Source: VRUE01 sp963805455 (GTDB lineage Bacteria > Actinomycetota > Thermoleophilia > Solirubrobacterales > 70-9). Taken from it: a stretch of DNA of 64,000 nucleotides. The stretch covers positions 1 through 64,000 of the forward strand of contig CAWDUJ010000001.1 in NCBI GenBank assembly GCA_963805455.1, in the 5' to 3' direction. Below are positions 25,897-33,336 of this stretch, piece after piece. The position numbers and the translations under genes are program-made. Every line of letters starts with the position of its first letter. The first letter of the stretch is position 1. Under the pieces are notes generated by a model. The model was not told the DNA's origin. It saw nothing but the letters and a program-made list of their open reading frames with translations, and did no database searches.

Positions 25897-26579
25897 CAGG
25901 AGCCGACCAAGTTACCGGCGCGGGCGAGGACGGCGTCGATCATCGGTTCGGTCAGCTTGCCTGTGAACGTGTTCTGCTGACTCGGGTGGAAGCAGCCGAG
26001 GAGCGTCCACTCGCCGACCTCAGCCTCGGCACCGTGCCCGAATCGCGGTTTCGGTCGCGGGATCTCGGCACCGAGATCGCGGAGCGCACGCAGCGTCCCG
26101 TCCCAGGCGAAGGACCCGAGCGCGACCACGGTCCGCGCGGCCTCGAGCAGCTCGAGCTCGCGGGCCAGGTAGGGGAGGCAGTTGTCGCGCTCGGCCGGGG
26201 TCGGTTTGTTCGCCGGAGGCGCGCAGCGGACGACGGCGGTTATGTAGGCGCCCTCGAGCCTGAGCCCATCGTCGCGATCGACCGAAGTGGGCTGATTGGC
26301 GAAGCCGGCGCGGTGGAGCGCCGCATAGAGCCACTCGCCTGAGCGATCGCCGGTGAACATCCGCCCGGTCCTGTTGGCGCCGTGGGCCGCGGGGGCGAGG
26401 CCGACGATCGCGAGGCGCGCCCTGGGGTCGCCGAAACCGGCCACCGGGCGCGCCCAGTAATCCTCGCCTCGGTAGCGCTTTGGCGGGTCCGCCGCCGCCT
26501 CCTCGCGCCACTCGACCAGCCGCGGGCAGCGTCGGCACGCGTGAATCTCCGCTTCCAGGATCGAGCCTGCGTTTTCCAT
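25896..26579 (-). CDS. uracil-DNA glycosylase, family 5 type
   Basis: 227 residues. N-terminal cysteines (HACRRCPRL), then motif I GLAPAAHGANRTGRMFTGD, and motif II CFHPSQQNTFTGKLT. The features match the UdgB/family 5 group with a likely iron-sulfur cluster (Cys near 15, 18, 118 and 196). Removes uracil and related damaged bases from DNA. Upstream partner of the lipoprotein gene. Confidence 0.88.
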   Translation of the reverse strand: MENAGSILEAEIHACRRCPRLVEWREEAAADPPKRYRGEDYWARPVAGFGDPRARLAIVGLAPAAHGANRTGRMFTGDRSGEWLYAALHRAGFANQPTSVDRDDGLRLEGAYITAVVRCAPPANKPTPAERDNCLPYLARELELLEAARTVVALGSFAWDGTLRALRDLGAEIPRPKPRFGHGAEAEVGEWTLLGCFHPSQQNTFTGKLTEPMIDAVLARAGNLVGS

Positions 26580-26626
26580 CGCTATACGACAGTAATTGCA
26601 GGCTCGGCCTTAGTCTGCGCCCTCGC

Positions 26627-27196
26627 ATGGCCCGCGCCAACCTCGTTCTCTTCCTCGTCGCGCTCCTCGGCGTCGCCGGCTGCGGCAAGCCCGGCCACGG
26701 CGCCGAAACCGACTCCGAGAAGGGCGCCGACGTCGAAGTCCTGAACGCCACCCTGGCGCAGGAGCTGACCGCCCTCGACGTCTACACCCGCGGGGCGCCG
26801 ATGATCGGGCGGCGGTTCGCCCCCTCGGCGCGCCGGCTCCGTGCCCAGGAGCAGGAATTCGTCGGCGCGATCTCGAAGGCGATACGCGGCCTCGGCGGCA
26901 AGGCGACGGCGACCGCCTCCGAACTCGAATTCGGCCAGCTCCACAACCAGGGCGACGTCCTCACCCTCGCCTACGAACTCGAGAGCGCCGCGCTCACCTC
27001 CGACATCGAAGCCTCGACCAAGTACTTCAGCGCAGCGCCGAAGACGCTCGCCGCCTCGCTCGCCGCCGGCCACTCCCAGCACCTGGTCATCCTCAGGCAG
27101 GGTCTCGGCGCCACGCAGTCCGAATCCTTCCCCGAGGCCTTCAACGGAGGCGAAGTTCCCCTCCCGGGTGGCGATGCGCCGCCCGGTAATGGATGA
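26627..27196 (+). CDS. ferritin-like domain lipoprotein
   Basis: 189 residues from ATG 26627. Leader with lipobox GVAGC. The helical domain has an ATLAQELTALDVYTRG helix, QEQEFVGAISKAIRGLGG, and further helices with E and H (AAGHSQHLVILRQ), as in DUF4439/ferritin-like proteins. Metal ligands are only partly recognisable. The following transporter gene starts inside its last codons. Confidence 0.7.
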   Translation: MARANLVLFLVALLGVAGCGKPGHGAETDSEKGADVEVLNATLAQELTALDVYTRGAPMIGRRFAPSARRLRAQEQEFVGAISKAIRGLGGKATATASELEFGQLHNQGDVLTLAYELESAALTSDIEASTKYFSAAPKTLAASLAAGHSQHLVILRQGLGATQSESFPEAFNGGEVPLPGGDAPPGNG

Positions 27197-29399
27197 TTCG
27201 CGCGTGACCGGGCCTCTCTACGCGATCGGCGGGTTCTGCTCCCGGCATCACTGGCCGACGATCGCGGTCTGGGTGGTGGCCGCGATCGTGCTGGTGGTGG
27301 TCGGCCAGGCCTCCGGCGACAAGACCAACGACAACCTGACCCTGCCCGGGACCGGCTCGACGACGGCGACCGAACTGCTCGAAGACAACCTGCCTGAACA
27401 GGCCTTCGGCAGCAACCCGCTGGCGATCGAAGCCACGGGCGGCGCCCAGCTCACCGACCCCAAATACGCGAAGGCGATCGAAGAAACCGGGAAACGGCTC
27501 AACGCTTTGCACATCGTGAACTCGGCCATCAGCCCGCTGACCCGACAGGGCGCCCAGTTCCTCAGCAAGGACCGTTCGGTCGGCTATTTCCCGGTGATCC
27601 TCGGCGTCGGCCCGGGCGAACTCACCGAGGAGCAGGCGGAAGCGGTCCTCGACGCGGCGGAGCCGGCCAAGCGCGCCGGGCTCGATACCTCCGTCGGCGC
27701 CTACGTCGGCCAGCAGCTCTCGAAGCCCGACACCGGGGTCAGCGACGCGATCGGGATCGCCGCGGCAATCGTGATTCTTCTCTTCGCCTTCGGCACGGCG
27801 ACGGCGATGGTCATGCCGATCGGCTCGGCGATCATCGGCCTCGCGATCTCGCTCTCGGTGATCCGCCTCCTGGAGAACGTGATCGAAGTGCCGAGCGTCG
27901 CCGCGACCCTGGCGACGATGATCGGCCTCGGGGTCGGGATCGACTACGCGCTCTTCATCGTCACCCGCCACAAACTCCAGCTCGGCGAAGGGATGGAGCT
28001 GCGCGAGTCGATCGCCCGCGCCACCGCGACGGCCGGCGGCGCCGTCGTCTTCGCCGGCTTCACGGTCGTGATCGCGCTCTGCTCGCTCGCCTTCGCCGGG
28101 ATCCCCCTGGTAAGCACGCTCGGGTTCACCGCCGCGATTGCGGTCGTCGTCGCGGTCTGCGCGGCGGCGACGCTGCTGCCGGCGTTGCTCGGGGCGCTCG
28201 GCCCGCACATCAACTCCCTGCGGGTGCCCTTCGGCAACAGCGGGCCGGACGACAACGAGCCGCACGGCTGGCGTCGGTGGGCCCGGGGCGTCGCCTCCCG
28301 GCCCTGGCGCTCGGCGCTGGCGGCCCTCGCGGTCCTCATCGTCCTGGCGCTGCCGATCTTCCAACTCGAGCTCGGTCAGAACGACCTCAGCGCCCTGCCG
28401 AAGTCGACCACCGCGCGCCAGAACTACGACTCGATGACGAAGGGCTTCGGGCCCGGCGTCAACGGCCCCCTGCTGATCACCTCGAAGTTCCAGACCGCCG
28501 AGGAGGCCGAACGGTCGCTACCCGTCCTCGCCAAGCAGGTCGAGGCGGCACCCGACGTCGCCGTCGTCTCCGAACCAACTCTCGACAAGTCCGGAACCGT
28601 CGCCGTATTCACGGCGATCTCGAAATCGGCGCCGTGGGCGGACGAGACCGTGAGCCTGGTCGAAGACCTGCGCGAAACGACGATCCCGAACGCCGTCAAA
28701 GGGACCGGTGGCGCCGCTTACGTCGGCGGCCAGACCGCCGGCTACATCGACCTCGCCACCGAGATCGCCGACAAGCTTCCGTTGATGATTGGGATCGTCG
28801 TCGCGCTCAGCTTCTTTGTCCTCTTGCTCGCCTTCCGCTCCCTGCTTGTGCCGATCAAGGCGGCGGCGATGAACCTGCTCTCGGTGGCCGCCGCCTACGG
28901 GGTCGTGACGGCCGTCTTCCAGCTCGGCTGGGGGTCCTCGCTGATCGGCCTCGACCACTCGATCCCGATCGTCAGCTTCGTGCCGCTGCTGATGTTCGCG
29001 ATCCTCTTCGGCCTCTCGATGGACTACGAGGTCTTCCTCCTGACCCAGATGCGCGAGCACTACCGCCAGAACGAAGACGAGAAGGAGGCGGTGATCGAGG
29101 GCCTGGCCAACACTGGCCGGGTGATCACCTCGGCGGCAGCGATCATGGTCTGCGTGTTCACCAGCTTCGTGCTCAACGGCAACCCGATCGTCAAGGAGTT
29201 CGGGGTCGGGCTGGCGGTTGCGATCGCGATCGACTCGACCCTGGTTCGCTGCCTCCTGGTCCCCGCGGTGATGGTCCTGCTCGGCCGCCGCGCCTGGTGG
29301 ATGCCGGGCTGGATGGATCGCATCCTCCCCCACATCAGCATCGAGGGGGAGGAGTACTTTGCGAAGCGCGACGCGGCCGCATCCGCGTCGGCAGACTGA
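27189..29399 (+). CDS. MMPL/RND-family transporter
   Basis: 736 residues from ATG 27189, overlapping the ferritin-like gene. Twelve hydrophobic helices in two repeats, each with a large extracytoplasmic loop after the first helix. The typical D-Y pairs are in IGLGVGIDYALFIVTRH and FGLSMDYEVFLLTQM. Proton-driven export of lipids or drugs is the family role; the substrate is unknown. A longer upstream frame is antisense or shadow sequence. Confidence 0.9.
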   Translation: MDDSRVTGPLYAIGGFCSRHHWPTIAVWVVAAIVLVVVGQASGDKTNDNLTLPGTGSTTATELLEDNLPEQAFGSNPLAIEATGGAQLTDPKYAKAIEETGKRLNALHIVNSAISPLTRQGAQFLSKDRSVGYFPVILGVGPGELTEEQAEAVLDAAEPAKRAGLDTSVGAYVGQQLSKPDTGVSDAIGIAAAIVILLFAFGTATAMVMPIGSAIIGLAISLSVIRLLENVIEVPSVAATLATMIGLGVGIDYALFIVTRHKLQLGEGMELRESIARATATAGGAVVFAGFTVVIALCSLAFAGIPLVSTLGFTAAIAVVVAVCAAATLLPALLGALGPHINSLRVPFGNSGPDDNEPHGWRRWARGVASRPWRSALAALAVLIVLALPIFQLELGQNDLSALPKSTTARQNYDSMTKGFGPGVNGPLLITSKFQTAEEAERSLPVLAKQVEAAPDVAVVSEPTLDKSGTVAVFTAISKSAPWADETVSLVEDLRETTIPNAVKGTGGAAYVGGQTAGYIDLATEIADKLPLMIGIVVALSFFVLLLAFRSLLVPIKAAAMNLLSVAAAYGVVTAVFQLGWGSSLIGLDHSIPIVSFVPLLMFAILFGLSMDYEVFLLTQMREHYRQNEDEKEAVIEGLANTGRVITSAAAIMVCVFTSFVLNGNPIVKEFGVGLAVAIAIDSTLVRCLLVPAVMVLLGRRAWWMPGWMDRILPHISIEGEEYFAKRDAAASASAD

Positions 29400-29403
29400 A
29401 GAG

Positions 29404-29979
29404 ATGTTCCCGCTAAACCTCCCCAACGCGCTGACCCTGCTGCGCATTCTCGCCGTGCCGGTGGTCGTTGTCGCCCTGCTCGGGGAGACCTCCAACGGCG
29501 ACACGCTCGCCGCCGCGGTCTTCGCCCTCGCCGCGCTGACCGACGGCCTCGACGGCTACTTCGCCCGCTCCCGCGACGCGGTCACGACATTCGGCAAGTT
29601 GATGGACCCGATCGCCGACAAGCTCCTGATCGCGGCGGCGCTGATCTCACTCGTCTCGCTCGACCGGCTCGCGGCCTGGGTGGCGATGGTGATCATCGCC
29701 CGCGAGTTCGCGGTGACGGTGATGCGGGCGATCGCGGTCGAGCGCGGCATCGTCATCTCCGCCAGTTGGCTCGGCAAGGTGAAGACGGTGCTCCAGATCG
29801 CCGCCGTCTTTGCCCTGATCGCGACCAACCCTGCCCCGGCCTGGGTCAACGCCCTCGTCTACCTCGCGGTCGCCGCCACCCTGATCAGCGGCGCCGACTA
29901 CTTCTTCGGCCTCAGACGTCGTCTCTCCGAACGCCCGCATATGGCGACGGCAAAAAGCCGGAGCCATGGGCGAAATTGA
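29404..29979 (+). CDS. pgsA: CDP-diacylglycerol-glycerol-3-phosphate 3-phosphatidyltransferase
   Basis: 191 residues, ATG 4 bases after the transporter stop. The CDP-alcohol phosphotransferase motif is complete: LTDGLDGYFAR, then G-K-L-M-D-P-I-A-D-K. N-terminal NLPNALTLLRILAVP is typical of PgsA. Membrane enzyme of phosphatidylglycerol synthesis. Convergent with the cyclohydrolase gene. Confidence 0.9.
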   Translation: MFPLNLPNALTLLRILAVPVVVVALLGETSNGDTLAAAVFALAALTDGLDGYFARSRDAVTTFGKLMDPIADKLLIAAALISLVSLDRLAAWVAMVIIAREFAVTVMRAIAVERGIVISASWLGKVKTVLQIAAVFALIATNPAPAWVNALVYLAVAATLISGADYFFGLRRRLSERPHMATAKSRSHGRN

Positions 29980-29982
29980 TTC

Positions 29983-30033
29983 GGCGTCAGCCGGTGGCGA
30001 TCACAATCTGATTTCTCGACGCCGGCTGACGCC
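29983..30033. terminator. bidirectional terminator-like inverted repeat
   Basis: GGCGTCAGCCGG (29983-29994) and CCGGCTGACGCC (30022-30033) are perfectly complementary with a 27-base loop. It lies between the convergent pgsA and cyclohydrolase genes and touches the latter's stop. No long U-tract. Confidence 0.6.
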
Positions 30034-31037
30034 TATGTCGCCGGAGCCTCCAGCCACTCGCGCATAGTGAGGTGACGGCGCTCCTGCTCGCCGCCGTCGA
30101 GCTCGTTGCGTAGGTCGTCTAGCTTGCCGTAGCGCTCGGCGACGACGTTGTGGCGGTGGATCGTCTCGAGGTTCTCCTGGCGGGCCATGACGAAGGCCTC
30201 GCCCGGCAGGTCGGGGTAGCCCTCGACGACCTGGCGCAGCATCTCGCGGACGCAGTCCTCGACGAAGCGCGGATTCGCGTGCGCTTTCTCGACAACGGAG
30301 AGCTCGTCGGGGCGCTTCATCAGCTCGTATATCTCCGAGCTCATCGACGTCTCGACGATTCGCAGCAGCTCCGGGGCGTCGATCCAGCTCGGGCCTCCCT
30401 CCGGGCAGCCGATGTGGAGAGTTCCGATGCCGCGCTGATTGTGGGTTGCGATCGGCACCGCCTCGATCGCTGCCTCGATCTGGTCGGCGTCGAAGCCGCT
30501 CTCGGCCAGTCGTTCGCGGGCGACGCCGGCGACCATCTCCTGCGCGCAGGGGCAGGCGGTCATTCCCTGGGCCTGGACCCCGGTCAGCGTCCGCGTCCCC
30601 CGCAGCGAGGCGACGGCCGTCCCGAACAGGGTGTAGATCTCCTGGGTCTGCAACCCGCTCTTCGGCGTTGTCACGGTCTGCGGATAGCGGGCGGTGACGG
30701 AGACCTCGGCCCGCAGGCCGCCCTGGCGCTCGCGCACGTTCTGGGCGATGTGGGCCGCGAGCATCTCGGCGTTCAGCGCCTCGCCCAGCACCACCTCGTC
30801 GATCGCCTCGGCGACGATTTCCTCGAACCGGGACATGTGGACCCCGGCCTGGCGCGGATTGAGGTCGACGAAGCACTCGAAATCGGCGTGGTAGAGGTTC
30901 TCGGTCCCGTCGGTCTCGACCCGGATCACCTTCTCGACGCCGGTGACGCCGACCCGCGAGAGGCTGATCATCGTCTCGGGGGTCGAGGCCTGCACGTCGT
31001 TGGCGGTCGGGGAGGCCGTGCTTGGGTAGCTCGCCAT
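30033..31037 (-). CDS. mptA: GTP cyclohydrolase, MptA/FolE2 type
   Basis: 334 residues from ATG 31035-31037. The N-terminal half has VQASTPETMISLSRVGV and YHADFECFVDLNPRQAGVHM. The metal/active-site region is GMTACPCAQEM, and THNQRGIGTLHIG follows. The wording around the cysteines is closer to archaeal MptA than to bacterial FolE2. Opens GTP for pterin or folate synthesis in the cytosol. Divergent from the sigma factor gene. Confidence 0.8.
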   Translation of the reverse strand: MASYPSTASPTANDVQASTPETMISLSRVGVTGVEKVIRVETDGTENLYHADFECFVDLNPRQAGVHMSRFEEIVAEAIDEVVLGEALNAEMLAAHIAQNVRERQGGLRAEVSVTARYPQTVTTPKSGLQTQEIYTLFGTAVASLRGTRTLTGVQAQGMTACPCAQEMVAGVARERLAESGFDADQIEAAIEAVPIATHNQRGIGTLHIGCPEGGPSWIDAPELLRIVETSMSSEIYELMKRPDELSVVEKAHANPRFVEDCVREMLRQVVEGYPDLPGEAFVMARQENLETIHRHNVVAERYGKLDDLRNELDGGEQERRHLTMREWLEAPAT

Positions 31038-31236
31038 CACAACCTTTCGCGCTTCGCTCGCTGCGCGGAGAACCAGATATGCACGCTTGCTCGCTCCGCG
31101 CTCATCGCCACAGAGACTAGACGGCACGGGGTCTCGGCAGTCGAGAATTTCTCCCTATACTTCGGCCTGGCCGGAGCCTTGGGGCCGGCACCCCGGAGGG
31201 GGGAGAGGTTGTACCGGAGGGTGTGAGATCGAGCCG

Positions 31237-32361
31237 TTGGAGACTGTCCCGGAGGGACTGGATCAGGATTCGGGCACTCAGCCGTTCGCAGACCAGGAGG
31301 AGCTGCGGGGTCTGATCGCGCTGGGTCGCGAGCGCGGGTACCTGACCTTCGAGCAGATCGCCTCGACCCTCGAGGAGGTCGAGGTGACCAAGGAGCAGGT
31401 CAGCGGCCTCCATGCCCACCTCGTCGAACACGGCGTCGAGGTGATCGCCGAAGACGGCGTCAGCGCCTACAAAGAGCAGCGCGAAGAGGCATCCAACGGC
31501 CAGCCTAAGAAACCTGAGCTCGACCTGACGATCGAACCGAGCCTCGACTCACTGCGGCTCTACCTGCGCTCGATCGGCAAAGTCGACCTTCTGACCGCGG
31601 CCCAGGAGGTCGAGCTTGCGAAGCGGATCGAGCGCGGCGACATGCTCGCCAAGCGGCAGATGGTCGAGGCGAACCTGCGCCTCGTCGTCTCGATCGCGAA
31701 AGGCTATCTGGGCCGTGGGCTGAGCTTCCTCGACCTGATCCAGGAGGGCTCGCTGGGCCTGATCCGAGCGGTCGAGAAGTTCGACTACCGCCGCGGGTAC
31801 AAGTTCTCCACCTACGCCACCTGGTGGATCCGTCAGGCGGTGACGAGGGCGATCGCCGACAAGGCGCGGACGATCCGGATCCCCGTCCACATGGTCGAGA
31901 AGCTGAACCGGGTCGCCCACGTCGAGCGCCAGCTGGTCCAGCGCCTCGGCCGCGAGCCGGAGGCGGCCGAGATCGCCGCCGAGCTGCGCTGGCCGCTCGG
32001 CGACGTGCGGGAGATCCTCCGTGTCGCCCAGCTGCCGGTCTCCCTCGAGAAGCCGGTCGGCGACGAGGATGAGTCGGAGCTCGGGGATTTCGTCGCCGAC
32101 GACGCGGTCGCCGAGCCGTTCGAGGAGGCCAGCGAACACCTTCAGAAGGAGGGGGTCAAGAAAGCGCTCGAGGCCCTGCCCGAGCGCGAGCGCCAGGTGA
32201 TCGAGCTGCGCTACGGCCTCTCGGGCCTCGAACCGCTGACCCTCGAGGAGGTCGGCCGGACATTCGGCGTCACCCGCGAGCGGGTGCGCCAGATCGAGAA
32301 CAGCACGCTGAAAAAACTGCAGCGGCTGCCCGAGGCCCAGATGCTGCGCGAGAGCGCCTAG
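31237..32361 (+). CDS. RNA polymerase principal-type sigma factor
   Basis: 374 residues from TTG 31237. Region 1.1-like start (QEELRGLIALGRERGYLTFE), region 1.2 (DSLRLYLRSIGKVDLLTA), region 2 (LDLIQEGSLGLIRAVEKF, YATWWIRQAVTRAIADKA), region 3 and region 4 with the helix-turn-helix (LEEVGRTFGVTRERVRQIE). This is a sigma70 group 1/2 factor. No ATG or GTG is available near the start, so TTG is inferred; further upstream starts are less likely. Confidence 0.88.
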   Translation: METVPEGLDQDSGTQPFADQEELRGLIALGRERGYLTFEQIASTLEEVEVTKEQVSGLHAHLVEHGVEVIAEDGVSAYKEQREEASNGQPKKPELDLTIEPSLDSLRLYLRSIGKVDLLTAAQEVELAKRIERGDMLAKRQMVEANLRLVVSIAKGYLGRGLSFLDLIQEGSLGLIRAVEKFDYRRGYKFSTYATWWIRQAVTRAIADKARTIRIPVHMVEKLNRVAHVERQLVQRLGREPEAAEIAAELRWPLGDVREILRVAQLPVSLEKPVGDEDESELGDFVADDAVAEPFEEASEHLQKEGVKKALEALPERERQVIELRYGLSGLEPLTLEEVGRTFGVTRERVRQIENSTLKKLQRLPEAQMLRESA

Positions 32362-32825
32362 CCCACCGGGGCCGGGTCGAGCACGAATACCGCGATCTCC
32401 CGGTCGAGCTTCTCGGCGTATTCGTCGAAGCCCGAGTACTGGAGGTTGTGCTTGCGCCAGAGGTCGGCGCGCTCCTCGCCCTCGGCGATCCTTGCGCGCA
32501 CCGGCTGCTTGCGGGAGCCGATCTCGACCTCGGCCTCGGGGTTGGCCCTGAGGTTGAACGACCAAGCCGGCGTCGGCGCGTTGCCGGCGTTGGTGTTGAT
32601 GATGACGAAGCGCCCGTCGTCCTCGAGGTAGACGACCGGGCAGGTGCGCAGCTGCCCCGATTTGCGGCCGGTCGTCGTCAGCAGCAGCACCGGCGCCCTG
32701 CCGACCTTGCCCCCGATCCGGCCTCGCGAGAGTCGGTAGAGGGGGGTGTTGAGCTTGCCGGTCCAGCGCAGCCCGGTCGCCCCGAGCGACATCGAGATCC
32801 GCGAGTAGAAGCGATCCTTGGGCAC
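32358..32825 (-). CDS. F420/deazaflavin-type nitroreductase family protein
   Basis: 155 residues, ATG start. RAPVLLLTTTGRKSGQLRTCPVVYLEDDGRFVIINTNAG is the core of the Ddn/DUF385 family (shown here across residues 43-81 in part: TTTGRKSGQLRTCPV). Flavin-barrel fold using F420 or related cofactors. Convergent with the sigma gene, their stops overlapping by 4 bases. Confidence 0.85.
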   Translation of the reverse strand: MPKDRFYSRISMSLGATGLRWTGKLNTPLYRLSRGRIGGKVGRAPVLLLTTTGRKSGQLRTCPVVYLEDDGRFVIINTNAGNAPTPAWSFNLRANPEAEVEIGSRKQPVRARIAEGEERADLWRKHNLQYSGFDEYAEKLDREIAVFVLDPAPVG

Positions 32826-32872
32826 GGCCGCGAGTATCTCAGACGATCACCATCTAAAATCGCGCTCTCTCC

Positions 32873-32954
32873 GGGGGAGTGTCCGAGTGGTTAAAGGAGA
32901 TTGGCTGTAAACCAATTGGCTCTGCCTACGCAGGTTCGAATCCTGCCTCCCCCA
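32873..32954 (+). tRNA. tRNA-Tyr (anticodon GTA)
   Basis: Class II tRNA, 82 nt. Acceptor GGGGGAG pairs with CTCCCCC, discriminator A. The anticodon loop CTGTAAA is flanked by ATTGG and CCAAT. A variable arm and T-arm GCAGG-TTCGAAT-CCTGC follow. Confidence 0.95.
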
Positions 32955-32974
32955 TCAAATATCGAGGAGGAGCT

Positions 32975-33262
32975 TTGAGAACGATTCGCTAGCGCCTGGC
33001 CTACGCCAATGTGATCGCCACGATCGCGCTCTTCCTCGCCCTGGGACGCGCCAGCCTGGCCGCCACCCACTTGGCGAAGAAAAGTGTCGGCGCGAAGCAG
33101 CTGAAGAACAACGCGGTCACGACGACGAAGATCAAGGACGGTGCGGTCGACAGCGCCAAGGTCAAGGACGGGTCGCTGAGCTCCGCCGACCTCGCGCCGG
33201 GCACAATCCCGGCCGTCCAGACGGGCTTCCGCTGCGGTCCGGCCGGCGGCGGCTGTCCCTGA
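32975..33262 (+). pseudogene. QLKN-motif secreted protein with early in-frame stop
   Basis: GAGGAGGAG precedes TTG 32975, and the frame reads MRTIR, TAG (32990-32992), RLAYANVIATIALFLALGRA, then KKSVGAKQLKNNAVTTTKI. The start matches the family member at 14102 (MRRLMGGLTYANVVSTV), so the stop sits where an intact gene reads through. After it, a GTG at 33011 could restart but would lose part of the leader. The tail shows a 10-residue repeat (TKIKDGAVDS, AKVKDGSLSS). Confidence 0.6.
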
Positions 33263-33336
33263 TCGAAGGCGTGTAGAGGGTTGAAATGGGAGGCGCGCTG
33301 TAGCAATCTTGTTGGGGGCAGTGGGGAGATGTTGCG

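Noticed and set aside
26841..27188. N-terminal extension of the MMPL transporter frame
   Set aside because: It overlaps the ferritin-like gene and is low-complexity Arg/Ser/Pro; ATG 27189 gives a normal transporter start.
27141..28364. 407-codon minus-strand ORF antisense to the MMPL transporter
   Set aside because: Composition is arginine/glycine/aspartate-rich, as expected for the shadow of a high-GC gene, and the opposite strand has a clear transporter.
31549..32565. 338-codon minus-strand ORF antisense to the sigma factor
   Set aside because: The sigma factor on the plus strand has all conserved regions; the antisense frame has no recognisable family.
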